A stretch of 64,000 nucleotides of DNA from Oleiphilaceae bacterium (GTDB taxonomy: Bacteria; Pseudomonadota; Gammaproteobacteria; Pseudomonadales; Oleiphilaceae). Every line of letters begins with the position of its first letter. Within the stretch, counting starts at the first letter, position 1. The position numbers and the translations under genes are program-made. A model generated the notes under the pieces. It saw nothing but the letters and a program-made list of their open reading frames with translations. It ran no database searches and was not told the origin of the DNA. Where the stretch lies: contig JAKVBL010000007.1 in the NCBI GenBank assembly GCA_022447365.1, positions 124,001 to 188,000 of the forward strand, written 5' to 3'. Shown piece after piece: positions 48,938 through 57,984 of the stretch.

Positions 48938-48939
48938 AT
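48921..48939. promoter_or_regulatory. Candidate BrnA operator palindrome
   Basis: ATAACTACA, centre A, TGTAATTAT: a 19-base dyad with eight of nine arm positions complementary. It covers the -10 box and the brnT start codon, which is where the BrnA antitoxin or BrnTA complex would be expected to repress. Confidence 0.55.
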
Positions 48940-49225
48940 GAGCAAGTACAAATTTGAATGGGATGCAAATAAAGCCGCATCAAATATTAAGAAGCACGGA
49001 GTTAGCTTCGAAGAAGCCAAGTCTGTCTTTTACGACAATGCGGCGCGGCTGATTCCCGATCCAGATAGCTCAGAAGGTGAAGAGCGTTTTATCCTTTTGG
49101 GACAAAGCTCATATTTAAAAACACTAGTCGTTTGTCATTGCTATCGAGACTCTGAAGATACCATTCGTATTATTTCAGCTCGGAAAGCTGACAAGCGTGA
49201 AAGTAAGCAATATGAGGGCTTTTAG
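48938..49225 (+). CDS. brnT: BrnT-family ribonuclease toxin
   Basis: This 95-residue protein has the BrnT pattern KFEWDANKAASNIKKHGVSFEEAKSVFYDNAARLIPD. Further on are RFILLGQSS, LVVCHCYRDSEDTIRIISARKADKRE and the final Tyr segment (YEGF). It is a RelE-like ribonuclease toxin. The start is ATG 48938 with no ribosome site. The antitoxin gene follows after two bases, so the order is toxin first, normal for this system. Confidence 0.93.
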   Translation: MSKYKFEWDANKAASNIKKHGVSFEEAKSVFYDNAARLIPDPDSSEGEERFILLGQSSYLKTLVVCHCYRDSEDTIRIISARKADKRESKQYEGF

Positions 49226-49227
49226 TT

Positions 49228-49437
49228 ATGCGTGACAACTACGATTTTTCAGATTCAGTACCAAACCCTTACGCGAAAAAACTTAAAAAGCAAATCACCA
49301 TTCGTCTTGATGAGGACGTTATTGAGTACTTTAAGTCGTTATCGGCGTCCAATGGCATACCCTATCAAAACTTAATTAATCTCTATCTCAAAGACTGCGC
49401 AGCAACACACAAAGAACTTAGTTTAGAATGGCACTAA
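49228..49437 (+). CDS. brnA: BrnA-family antitoxin
   Basis: This 69-residue protein has an N-terminal toxin-neutralising part (MRDNYDFSDSVPNPYAKKL) and a ribbon-helix-helix C-terminus (KKQITIRLDEDVIEYFKSLSASNGIPYQNLINLYLKDC). Such proteins bind BrnT and repress the operon through the palindrome at brnT. It starts two bases after the toxin stop. Confidence 0.92.
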   Translation: MRDNYDFSDSVPNPYAKKLKKQITIRLDEDVIEYFKSLSASNGIPYQNLINLYLKDCAATHKELSLEWH

Positions 49438-50334
49438 AGGCTAAAGCCAATTGTGTTCAGTTATGATGCACACAAGGAATGAAAAGCGGACATTGGTTTT
49501 CCATTCGCAAATAGACAATTGCAGATCTTGGCACTGAACCATTCTCGATGCCTACTTCAAGAAGAAAGGAGACCTTGGGTTCGGAGCTATCATAACTTGG
49601 GTTTAGTACGAAGATACAACAAAGCCGATGAAATTGTAGGCTTTGTTTTGATTTCCTCATGGCCAGAAGTAAAAGTTCAGATAAGGAGTGTACGACGTCT
49701 ATGGCCCGAACTTAGCGGCCCTTTCGCACTTGTAGTTTCCTTTGTTCAATTAAAGATGAAAGAAGACATTATTAATCGCTCTGCTAAATGACATTTAACT
49801 TCTTATTCAAATGCAAAGCACTAATTGCTAGTCTGACAACACCTTCGTTGCAACGAATAAGTTATACTCCTGAACTGATAATAAGTTTTGGATAGTCCTT
49901 GCTCAAAAGAGACTTTTAAAATATCCAGTAACTAAATATTAGTTCCAATGAGCATGCCCTCAGCTTTCAATAAATAAAACTATTCTAAGTAACTTTAATA
50001 AAGCAACGATTGCGCTACTGGTCTTTCATAACATTCGGTTAATAACGAGAAACAGCTAGGCTCTAGTTTGCAAACGCGAGAAGAAACGTGAAAATTTCGC
50101 AAAAAACTTGATACAGTTTCTATACCCCGTGTAGGTCCAGTTCGAAGCGTGACTCACGATAACATGCCATTAAATTATATGAACAAGTGTCTTGCTGAGG
50201 ATCGGTAGCAATATAGTGCGTTTCTGACGTAACATTAAATCGCGTTTCGCAACAGGGCTCAACCATAGTTAAAGAGCGAGCATCAAGAAAAAACACAGAA
50301 TCATAAATGACTATATTTTCCTAAGGAGAGATGA
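49438..50334. other. Gene-poor stretch downstream of brnTA
   Basis: These 897 bases have only short frames. The longest, 90 codons from 49519 and 67 codons on the other strand from 49660, lack ribosome sites and resemble no family, so I do not call them. No terminator, tRNA, integrase or attC-like site was found. The last part, before 50335, has an AAGGAGAG ribosome site for the next gene. Confidence 0.5.
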
Positions 50335-50769
50335 TTGATTTCAGAAAAAGAGGGGGTCGGGCATGCGCAGCCTCATTGGTTTATTGATCCCGGGCATACG
50401 GACTATCTGGCAGTGATCGTTATCATTCTGCTTTTGGTAGGTTTGTATGGTGTTGTCTATCTTTACGCGGCATTTGACCGCTGGGCGGAACGAAAGTCAT
50501 CAAATACACCGCTAGCTCGAACTATTCCTACCTTACTCGCTATCGCTTTAGTATATGAGATATTTCCAGTTGATCACTTTCATGCTTTCCTCCCTCTCAG
50601 TGCAATTCTTATAGCATTGATGGCGGACTGGTCACGTTTCCACCTACATAAATCATCGTCAGATAGACTACCAGCCCGACACTCCGGGATGGAGCAAGGT
50701 CATACTGGACAACATGAGTGTAACGAAGTTGATATGGTTAAAGGTGCTGACAAGGTGCGCGATGTTTGA
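50335..50769 (+). CDS. Small inner-membrane protein upstream of an HlyD adaptor
   Basis: This 144-residue protein starts at TTG 50335; AAGGAGAG lies six bases ahead, and the nearby ATG 50331 reads into a stop. Two membrane segments are visible (TDYLAVIVIILLLVGLYGVVYLY and IPTLLAIALVYEIF/ALMADW region), and a polar C-terminal tail follows. It overlaps the HlyD-type gene by eight bases. Small membrane proteins of the DUF3302 type precede HlyD-like proteins in other bacteria and this may be an equivalent, but I cannot show sequence membership. Confidence 0.6.
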   Translation: MISEKEGVGHAQPHWFIDPGHTDYLAVIVIILLLVGLYGVVYLYAAFDRWAERKSSNTPLARTIPTLLAIALVYEIFPVDHFHAFLPLSAILIALMADWSRFHLHKSSSDRLPARHSGMEQGHTGQHECNEVDMVKGADKVRDV

Positions 50770-51955
50770 ACTTTTATTTACGTCGTTTCCTGCGGTCATA
50801 CGTTATTTCCAGCTGCGCCGGCGCGGGGAGTCAATGACGGTTTGGAATATGAAAACAGCTGTTTTTTTGTGGGCGATAATGGCTTTTACTGTGTTTGTAG
50901 TTATTTTTTATTTTCACCCAAAAACGTATGCAGGCGTGGTGCCTTTTAGGACGGTTTCGGTCGTTGCTCAAACTTCAGGACCAGTGACAGACATTTATGT
51001 AAAAAATGGCCAGCGAGTAAATACCGGAGATCTTTTGTTTCGTATTGAAAATAGTGCGCAGCTCGCAGCATTGTCTGAGGCAGAGGCTCAATTGGCGGTC
51101 ATTGAAGCTGAGCAAGCCAAAGCAGAAGATAACAAACTTATAGCTGAAGCCAGTGTTCGCGAGATTCAGGCTCGATTGGTAAGTCTGCGAGATGAACTAC
51201 GCGATGCAAAAAGCATACTGAAACGAGGTTATGGTACAACAAATAATGTGATTGAGGCTCGGTCTCAAGTTCAGGTGGGAGAGGCGGATCTGGATGCAGC
51301 GAAAGCTCAGCTTGATCTTACTGATGTTGAACTAACAGAGGGTATCCCCGCAAGACTGGCAGCATCCGAAGCCGCGATTGAAAAAGCGAGAACAGCCTTG
51401 GATTTTACAGAGGTTCGATCGTTCACAAATGGAACCGTAACCCAGCTGGCACTCAGCGTTGGCAGCCCAACGACTACACTTGTATTGAGACCATCGATGG
51501 TCATCATTCCCGATCGACCTGAAAACACATCAGTACGTGTTTCTGCAGGATTTTCTCAGGTTTCGAAAACGACCCTTTATGAGGGAATGCCAGCAGAAAT
51601 CGCTTGTGACACTAATGCGAGCCTATCTTATAGAAATGCAATACTTCCTGCACGGATCGTTTTACTGCAGCCCGCTGTTGCGACGGGTCAAGTGACCCCC
51701 AGTGATGACTTAAAAGATCTACAAAATGCATCACAGCGCGGAACAATTCATGCCATGCTGGAACTTATTCACAATGAGCATGAAGCCTTACTGCTGGATG
51801 GTTCGGGTTGTATCGTACAGACCTATACCAATAACTTGGAAGGGGTTTTCGGGCACATTGTCGCCGCTACCGGAGTTGTTAAGGCTGCAGGGCTTAGAAT
51901 GAAAGTATTGGGTTCAATACTGGCTGGTATCGGCCTAGCAGGCGGTGAACACTAA
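50762..51955 (+). CDS. HlyD-family membrane fusion protein
   Basis: This 397-residue protein starts at ATG 50762, with AAGGTG eight bases ahead. An N-terminal membrane anchor (VFLWAIMAFTVFVVIFYF) leads to a lipoyl/beta-barrel part (VVAQTSGPVTDIYVKNGQRVNTGDLLFRIE). A long coiled-coil hairpin rich in Ala/Glu/Lys (residues about 105-210) is followed by a return barrel strand (VRSFTNGTVTQLAL). The family bridges inner-membrane transporters to the outer membrane. No cognate ABC or MFS transporter gene is next to it. It ends with a hydrophobic glycine-rich segment. Confidence 0.85.
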   Translation: MFELLFTSFPAVIRYFQLRRRGESMTVWNMKTAVFLWAIMAFTVFVVIFYFHPKTYAGVVPFRTVSVVAQTSGPVTDIYVKNGQRVNTGDLLFRIENSAQLAALSEAEAQLAVIEAEQAKAEDNKLIAEASVREIQARLVSLRDELRDAKSILKRGYGTTNNVIEARSQVQVGEADLDAAKAQLDLTDVELTEGIPARLAASEAAIEKARTALDFTEVRSFTNGTVTQLALSVGSPTTTLVLRPSMVIIPDRPENTSVRVSAGFSQVSKTTLYEGMPAEIACDTNASLSYRNAILPARIVLLQPAVATGQVTPSDDLKDLQNASQRGTIHAMLELIHNEHEALLLDGSGCIVQTYTNNLEGVFGHIVAATGVVKAAGLRMKVLGSILAGIGLAGGEH

Positions 51956-52302
51956 GTGTAGATAGCTTAGTTCAAAAACGAATGAGAAATGTCCAACTCT
52001 ATGATGCCAACGGAGCTTTGCAACTGATTTCTGCTCAAGGTTTGTATCACCCTTTCACTTCGGATAAAAGAAACCTTCGGCATCTCAGATAGCCATTTGC
52101 AGACAGTTACGCCAGGTCTTGTTTGTGTCGGTCATTCTGAAGAGATCGGAACACCAGGGCCGCCATGAAGGACTCAAGGCGTACATATAATCTCTTCCGC
52201 CTGATCAAACATCGGAGGGTTAAATGTGTTTCAGATTTACGATGCCAATTAATTTAGTACGCCTTAAAATTGCAACTATATAGCAAATGAGTGGAGTATG
52301 TG
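51956..52302 (+). other. Intergenic region before the FMN protein
   Basis: These 347 bases contain only a possible 36-codon frame (MRNVQLYD... from about 51982) and no ribosome site of note. They may be the remains of a lost gene. I see no clear terminator for the HlyD-type gene. Confidence 0.35.
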
Positions 52303-53925
52303 ATGACTGCAATGCAACAAGTTTTTTATTTGGTTTCTGTATTCGGAAACCTGCTATTTTTGTCACTTTGGATGGTGACCGGTCAAACATTTTTCACGGT
52401 TATGTTGGTACTGACTATCAGCTACTCTGTGGTCGGGTTTTACGATTTAAACTACAGTGCGCATACTTTAAACAGGCTGTACCCCGTCGTCGCACATATC
52501 CGCTATTTTCTTGAGTCTTACCGAGTTGAAATTCATCAATACTTTATTGCAAATAATACGGAAGAGCTGCCATTTAATCGAGAGCAGCGGTCACTTGTAT
52601 ATCAAAGAGCAAAGGGTGAAATTGATACGAAGGCCTTCGGTACAGAACGAGATATCTTCCAGCAAAACTATCTATGTGCCTGGCATTCGCTAGCCCCAAA
52701 AGAAGTTCACCCAGAACATATTAGAGTTATGGTCGGGGGGAAAGAGTGCAGAAAACCCTATTCCTGTTCACGCCTAAATGTTTCAGCGATGAGTTATGGT
52801 GCGCTGAGCCAAAACGCTATTGAGGCATTGAACAAAGGCGCAGCTAAAGGTGATTTCTTCCACAATACCGGCGAGGGCGGAGTCAGCCCATTTCACCTAA
52901 AACATGGGGGCAATCTGGTTTGGCAATTGGGTACGGCATTTTTTGGTTGTAGAGATATCCATGGTAATTTTTCTGATCGCGCGTTTAGTGAATTAGCGAA
53001 CCAAGGCGCCATCAAAATGATAGAGATAAAGCTATCACAAGGCGCGAAACCAGCCCATGGTGGAGTGCTGCCGGCGGCAAAGATCAGTGACGAGATTTCA
53101 CGTATCAGAGGTATCCCCAAGGATCGGGATTGTATTTCTCCTCCAGTTAATTCGCTATGCCGCACCCCTATAGACTTGTTGAATTTTGTGAAACGATTGA
53201 GGGAACTATCAGGCGGAAAGCCCGTGGGTTTCAAATTCTGTATGGGCAACCCAGCAGAGTTTCTGGCCATCTGCAAAGCGATGTTGAAAACGGGTATTTC
53301 GCCTGATTTTATCTCTGTGGATGGGGCGGAAGGTGGGACGGGGGCTGCTCCTGTTGAATTTTCCAATCGATTGGGTATGGGATGCTTGGAAGCCACCTAC
53401 ATTGCTCATAATGCATTGCTTGGTTGTGGCCTGAGGAATGAGATACGCATCATTAGTTCTGGTAAAACCGCTTCTGGATTTGATCTTTTAACAAAAGTCG
53501 CTTTTGGGGCAGATATTGTTTCGGCAGCTCGTACCATGATGTTTGCTCTAGGTTGTATCCAGACGCAGTCCTGCAATACCAACTATTGCCCTACAGGTAT
53601 CGCAACACAAGACCCGGTGCGTTCCAAGGCGCTTAATGTCGAGAGCAAATCAGAGCGTATTAAGAACTTTCAAAAGGCAACCGTAGATAGCTTTTTAGAG
53701 CTGGTTGGCGCGATGGGTTTGGAAAACCCAGACCAATTGCAGCCCTTTATGATAAGACGCAGAAACGCAAATGGGCTGAGTTTTGAGGGCGGTCTAACAT
53801 TTCCGCCGCTCACTGAGGGAGCTCTCATTAATGAAGAAGAACAAGCTGACGAATGGTCTATGTATTGGCAGGCGGCTGACGCTAATTCATTTACACCCAA
53901 AGAACTTCTTAAATTTTCCCCTTGA
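52303..53925 (+). CDS. FMN-binding glutamate-synthase-like protein
   Basis: This 540-residue protein starts at ATG 52303, with GGAG six bases upstream; a GTG four codons earlier is possible. Two hydrophobic segments at the N-terminus suggest membrane attachment. The rest is the GltB central/FMN domain: SAMSYGALSQNAIEALNKGAAKG, HNTGEGGVSPFHL, KPAHGGVLPAAKIS, ISVDGAEGGTGAAP and the Cys-rich SCNTNYCPTGIATQDP (3Fe-4S type). It lacks the N-terminal glutaminase domain of true glutamate synthase, so ammonia or another donor must be used. The natural reaction of this standalone family is unknown. Confidence 0.88.
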   Translation: MTAMQQVFYLVSVFGNLLFLSLWMVTGQTFFTVMLVLTISYSVVGFYDLNYSAHTLNRLYPVVAHIRYFLESYRVEIHQYFIANNTEELPFNREQRSLVYQRAKGEIDTKAFGTERDIFQQNYLCAWHSLAPKEVHPEHIRVMVGGKECRKPYSCSRLNVSAMSYGALSQNAIEALNKGAAKGDFFHNTGEGGVSPFHLKHGGNLVWQLGTAFFGCRDIHGNFSDRAFSELANQGAIKMIEIKLSQGAKPAHGGVLPAAKISDEISRIRGIPKDRDCISPPVNSLCRTPIDLLNFVKRLRELSGGKPVGFKFCMGNPAEFLAICKAMLKTGISPDFISVDGAEGGTGAAPVEFSNRLGMGCLEATYIAHNALLGCGLRNEIRIISSGKTASGFDLLTKVAFGADIVSAARTMMFALGCIQTQSCNTNYCPTGIATQDPVRSKALNVESKSERIKNFQKATVDSFLELVGAMGLENPDQLQPFMIRRRNANGLSFEGGLTFPPLTEGALINEEEQADEWSMYWQAADANSFTPKELLKFSP

Positions 53926-54207
53926 TAACACCATCTAATGGACTTTTACAACGCAGATAAACTAATGCCTTTCCTGAGAGTTTAGTAAAAAAGAAGGCGT
54001 AACTAGTTTCGAATAATCTTGTTCAGTTCGTCCGTTCCCCCAAGAAATCTGCCTAATTAACATCAGAAATTTGCCTTAGCTTTATGTCGGCTTTTGTCTA
54101 ATTACATGCATTAATTGAGAGATTCCAAATCAGTCTGCGCTGTTTGGAATGACGAGGGAGAGGTACCCAAATCTGCCTAGTGCTTACCATCAAAAAACAA
54201 ACACGAA

Positions 54208-54795
54208 CTAATGCACATCCTTTTGCAAATCTGCATTCCAACGACATCTTTCAATTAAATCTCGATACGCCTTAGCATGTTCCGCAACACGGCGTTCATG
54301 CTCTTCCATGCGGCCAGCTACTAAATTAGGTGCACTGTGAAGAATAAAGGGCGGCATATAATGCATTCCACAAAGGTTCGCTGTCTGCTCTAATGGCCGA
54401 AGCAGCTCAGCCATTTCAAACTTGTTATAGCCTTCATGATGGTAAGCGTCTTCAGGCCCGCCGGTTGTAATAGCACACAAGAATCGTTTGCCATGAAGTG
54501 CATTACCCGAAGAGCCATAAGCAAAACCATGCTCAAAGACTTCATCCATATATCGCTTCAAATTGTGCGGTACGCTATACCAATAAAAAGGAAACTGAAA
54601 AATAATCACATCAGCAGCTTTTAAGTATTTCTGCTCTTCGGCAACATCTACAGAACCATCCTGATACCTGCTAGCTAAATTACTCAGCGAGACAAACTCC
54701 AAGTCTTCTATTTGCTCTAACATTCTGAGATTGCTGTACTCACCCGAATATCCAGTATGGCCATACACAATATGAACGTGTAGTTGATAACTCAT
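54208..54795 (-). CDS. NAD(P)H-dependent oxidoreductase, flavodoxin-like fold
   Basis: This 195-residue protein belongs to the KefF/MdaB-type quinone reductase family: HVHIVYGHTGYSGEYSNLRML at the FMN-binding N-terminus, AADVIIFQFPFYWYSVPHNLKRYMDEVFEHGFAYG with the conserved Trp/Tyr, and GKRFLCAITTGGPEDAYH. It reduces quinones or electrophiles with two electrons. It stands alone; the neighbours give no extra hint. Confidence 0.9.
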   Translation of the reverse strand: MSYQLHVHIVYGHTGYSGEYSNLRMLEQIEDLEFVSLSNLASRYQDGSVDVAEEQKYLKAADVIIFQFPFYWYSVPHNLKRYMDEVFEHGFAYGSSGNALHGKRFLCAITTGGPEDAYHHEGYNKFEMAELLRPLEQTANLCGMHYMPPFILHSAPNLVAGRMEEHERRVAEHAKAYRDLIERCRWNADLQKDVH

Positions 54796-55057
54796 GCCTG
54801 TGCTCCGAAGGTTTAACCGAGCTAACTATAGACCATCGAATACAAAGGCAATCGACACATCTAGATCCCGTGCCTGTTCTTTCACCTAAACAACATTAAC
54901 GGGACTTGATAGAGAAATTCCCAATGCCCTTTGCTCCCTCTATTTCACTTTGCTCAATTCACCTTATTACGCTTCTGTTGTTGCATTGGGATTAATGCGT
55001 AGCTATAAAATCACGACTATAGAGAAAACATCGCATGACACTACCGAGGGTATTACC

Positions 55058-55582
55058 ATGAATTTCCATTTCTCAATTTCTTGGGTTGCATTGGCCATAC
55101 TACTTTCTGCAGCTCTGGTAGGGAGCGTTCATGCAGATGAATCTGGCAACGTTACTGAACATAAAAAGATTGAAGTTGATCTCAACGTAAATAAAGAAGA
55201 TCCAGATACCAGCCTTAAGCGGATGGAAATTATTGAAAAGGCCTTGTCGAGCGATCTAATACAAAAGAAACGATCGCTCGTTAAGACGATCGAAAATGAC
55301 TACAACCAGAAGATCATCGAATTATTGAACGCAACTGTTTCACCCCTGACGAAACATAGGGTGATCACTCACATCGAAGTTAACTTTTTCTCGCCTGAAT
55401 TTGAGACTGAAGTACGTGCGAGCAGTAAGGTCGCGGTATCAATCATTTTGAAGAAAGCAACATTTGGTAACTGGCAGAATCAGAACGGCTCGAAAGAAAC
55501 TGCTATAGAAGTGCTAAAACAGATCATTAGTCAGACATTTAATATTCAAAAAGATCGCATCACTATCGTCGTTGTGGGTTAG
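55058..55582 (+). CDS. Periplasmic protein with FliF-C-like domain
   Basis: This 174-residue protein starts at ATG 55058, with GAGGG upstream. A signal peptide (WVALAILLSAALVGSVHA) gives a soluble periplasmic chain. Its core, YNQKIIELLNATVSP followed by HIEVNFFSPEFETEV and then KVAVSIILKKA and EVLKQIISQTFNIQKDRITIVVV, follows the order of the FliF periplasmic region near the beta-collar (EKKI-LLEPIVG, then a strand, then the SVAV-VN segment and RVTVV). It lacks the FliF membrane segments and N-terminal ring domains. I infer a relation to FliF/SctJ proteins; no function is known. Confidence 0.5.
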   Translation: MNFHFSISWVALAILLSAALVGSVHADESGNVTEHKKIEVDLNVNKEDPDTSLKRMEIIEKALSSDLIQKKRSLVKTIENDYNQKIIELLNATVSPLTKHRVITHIEVNFFSPEFETEVRASSKVAVSIILKKATFGNWQNQNGSKETAIEVLKQIISQTFNIQKDRITIVVVG

Positions 55583-55629
55583 CCCCCTCCTCGATCAGTA
55601 AAAAACTTAGCATAAGCTTCGAAACAGAC

Positions 55630-55682
55630 CTATATCAAAATATCTTGATATAGACTTGCTATATCAAAGTTTATTGATATAG
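55630..55682. promoter_or_regulatory. Two identical operators of the ArsR-type regulator
   Basis: CTATATCAA-AATATC-TTGATATAG (55630-55653) and CTATATCAA-AGTTTA-TTGATATAG (55659-55682) are two perfect dyads with identical nine-base arms and six-base spacers, centres 29 bases apart. The second lies eight bases before the regulator's ATG. This size and spacing suit an ArsR-family homodimer, so autoregulation and control of the whole methionine-cycle cluster is likely. Overlap with the promoter and translation region would make repression tight. Confidence 0.85.
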
Positions 55683-55690
55683 TTGCATCC

Positions 55691-56686
55691 ATGAATCAAA
55701 TTAGCCAAACCCCAAACGATCTTTACCTTGCTTCAAATGCGATTGATCAGCTCTCGCAAAAGTTGAAAGCATGTGGCGATCCATTGCGCGTTCAAATACT
55801 TCAGTGTTTGAAAGCCGATGCGTTTGGTGTGCTTGAGCTAACGCAAATATTCGATACCAAACAGTCTGGTATGAGCCACCACCTAAAGGTGCTTAGTAAA
55901 GCAGGACTCGTCGAAGCACAGCGTGAAGGCAACTCTATTTTTTACCGTCGCCCTATTTTCGCTGAACACGGCGCGGAAGCAGCCGCCTGTACGCAGCTAT
56001 TCAGCATGTTTGATGCACTGGTGTTGCAGCCTGATATCGAAGAAAAAATGCAAGAGATTCGGTCAAAGCGTGCTGAGCAATCTTCGGCCTTTTTTGATCG
56101 CAATGCTGATCGTTTTGCAGAACAACAAGAGCTGATCTGTGACCACCAGCAATATGCCCCGACTAGCTTTAAATTGTTGAAAGCCGGACTCACAACTCAC
56201 GACGCTCGAGTATTAGAAGTAGGTCCCGGAGAAGGTCAATTCCTCGCCTTGCTTGGTGATTATTACGATGAGGTTGATGCTGTCGATACCTCACCGCAAA
56301 TGCTTGAATATGCGCGTGCGTTTTGTGCTGACAAAAAACTAAGCAATGTCTCTTTGATTGAGGGTGATACCAAGCAACTCTTAAAACAAAACCAACGTTA
56401 CCAAGGCATCGTTATGAACATGGTTTTGCACCATGTTCCGACTCCTGCTCGTCTTATCGCCGAATGCGCAGAATTGCTTGATGATAAAGGCGTATTAGTG
56501 CTTTGTGATTTAACCAAGCACGACCAAACATGGGCAAAAGAAAATTGCGGCGATTTGTGGCTTGGCTTTGACCAAGCAGAACTTAAGAAATGGATCCAAT
56601 CCGTAGGGTTCATTGAAGATGAATCTGTATTTATCGGCCTACGTAACGGCTTTCAAATACAAATTTATCGCTACATTAAACACTAA
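55691..56686 (+). CDS. ArsR-family regulator fused to a SAM methyltransferase domain (SahR-like)
   Basis: This 331-residue protein has two domains. Residues 20-110 form an ArsR winged helix (DPLRVQILQCLKADAFGVLELTQIF, QSGMSHHLKVLSKAGLVEAQREGNSIFYRRP). From about 150 a methyltransferase domain follows (ARVLEVGPGEGQFLALLG, VDAVDTSPQMLEYARAF, PARLIAECAELLDDKGVLVLCDL). It is the first gene of a cluster with metK, ahcY and metF, the neighbourhood of SahR-type regulators that sense S-adenosylhomocysteine. The methyltransferase fold may be the ligand sensor rather than an enzyme; I infer this. Confidence 0.85.
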   Translation: MNQISQTPNDLYLASNAIDQLSQKLKACGDPLRVQILQCLKADAFGVLELTQIFDTKQSGMSHHLKVLSKAGLVEAQREGNSIFYRRPIFAEHGAEAAACTQLFSMFDALVLQPDIEEKMQEIRSKRAEQSSAFFDRNADRFAEQQELICDHQQYAPTSFKLLKAGLTTHDARVLEVGPGEGQFLALLGDYYDEVDAVDTSPQMLEYARAFCADKKLSNVSLIEGDTKQLLKQNQRYQGIVMNMVLHHVPTPARLIAECAELLDDKGVLVLCDLTKHDQTWAKENCGDLWLGFDQAELKKWIQSVGFIEDESVFIGLRNGFQIQIYRYIKH

Positions 56687-56717
56687 CTTTCACTAGGCCT
56701 TAACCAAGGAAAATAAA

Positions 56718-57929
56718 ATGAGTGAATACAGTATTTTTACCTCTGAGTCTGTGTCAGAAGGACATCCAGATAAAGTGGCTGACCAAATTTCAGATGCAGT
56801 GCTAGATGCCATCATCGCACGCGACCCGCATGCACGTGTTGCTGTCGAAACGCTTGTTAAAACAGGGATGGCGGTTGTTGCAGGTGAGCTAACTACTTCT
56901 TGCTACGTTGATCTAGAAGATATCGTTCGTGATGTCATTACAGGTATTGGTTATAACAGTTCAGACGTTGGCTTCGATGGTGAAACTTGTGCAGTATTGA
57001 ACGGTATTGGTAAGCAATCTGTTGATATCAACATGGGTGTTGATCGCGCTAAACCAGAAGATCAAGGTGCGGGCGACCAAGGTTTGATGTTTGGTTATGC
57101 GACGAACGAAACACCTTCATTGATGCCTGCTCCAGTTTACTACTCTCACCTATTGGTTCAGCGTCAATCAGAGATGCGTCGTAACGGAACGCTTCCTTGG
57201 TTGCGTCCTGATGCGAAATCTCAGGTCACGATTAACTACGAAGGCGACAGCCCAAAAATCGATGCCGTTGTTCTTTCAACGCAACACGATCCTAGTATTT
57301 CTTTGGAAGATTTACGTTCAGCTGTATTGGAAAACATTATCAAGCCAGTACTACCAGCTGAATGGTTGCACGAAGGCACCCTTTATCACATCAACCCAAC
57401 CGGCAACTTTGTAATTGGTGGCCCAGTTGGTGACTGTGGTTTGACAGGTCGTAAGATCATTGTTGATACCTACGGTGGTATGGCGCGCCATGGTGGCGGT
57501 GCATTCTCGGGTAAAGATCCATCAAAAGTTGACCGTTCTGCTGCTTACTATGGCCGTTATGTAGCGAAGAATATTGTTGCTGCAGGTTTGGCAGATCGTT
57601 GTGAAATCCAAGTTTCTTACGCGATTGGTGTTGCAGATCCAACATCCATTTCTGTGAACACATTTGGTACAGGTAAGATTTCCGATATCGAGCTTGCGAA
57701 AGTTATCCGCGAAGTATTCGATTTACGCCCTTACGCTATTCAAACTCAACTAGACTTGCTGAACCCTATGTATCAAATCACTGCTGCATATGGTCACTTT
57801 GGTCGTGAACCAGAAGAAGTAACTTACGAGTATGAAGAAGGTGGCGAGAAAAAATCGAAGACATTCACAGCCTTCACTTGGGAAAAAACAGATCGCATTG
57901 ACGCACTTAAAGCTGCTGCAGGCGTTTAA
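56718..57929 (+). CDS. metK: S-adenosylmethionine synthetase
   Basis: This 403-residue protein has the ATP/methionine motifs [48 protein letters not shown], and the phosphate loop [19 protein letters not shown]. It makes SAM from methionine and ATP. It starts 31 bases after the regulator gene, with AAGGAAA upstream, on the same transcript. Confidence 0.98.
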   Translation: MSEYSIFTSESVSEGHPDKVADQISDAVLDAIIARDPHARVAVETLVKTGMAVVAGELTTSCYVDLEDIVRDVITGIGYNSSDVGFDGETCAVLNGIGKQSVDINMGVDRAKPEDQGAGDQGLMFGYATNETPSLMPAPVYYSHLLVQRQSEMRRNGTLPWLRPDAKSQVTINYEGDSPKIDAVVLSTQHDPSISLEDLRSAVLENIIKPVLPAEWLHEGTLYHINPTGNFVIGGPVGDCGLTGRKIIVDTYGGMARHGGGAFSGKDPSKVDRSAAYYGRYVAKNIVAAGLADRCEIQVSYAIGVADPTSISVNTFGTGKISDIELAKVIREVFDLRPYAIQTQLDLLNPMYQITAAYGHFGREPEEVTYEYEEGGEKKSKTFTAFTWEKTDRIDALKAAAGV

Positions 57930-57984
57930 AACACTATTTGTTTATAGACATTACAATCGCGCGTAATCGCGAAGGACAGAAATA

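Noticed and set aside
49519..49791. 90-codon frame in the gap after brnTA
   Set aside because: No ribosome site, no family resemblance, and a competing frame on the other strand; looks like non-coding DNA.
57930..57984. Possible SAH riboswitch before ahcY
   Set aside because: Only 55 bases with a minor GC hairpin; the conserved core of the SAH riboswitch is absent, and an ArsR-type regulator with operators already explains control.
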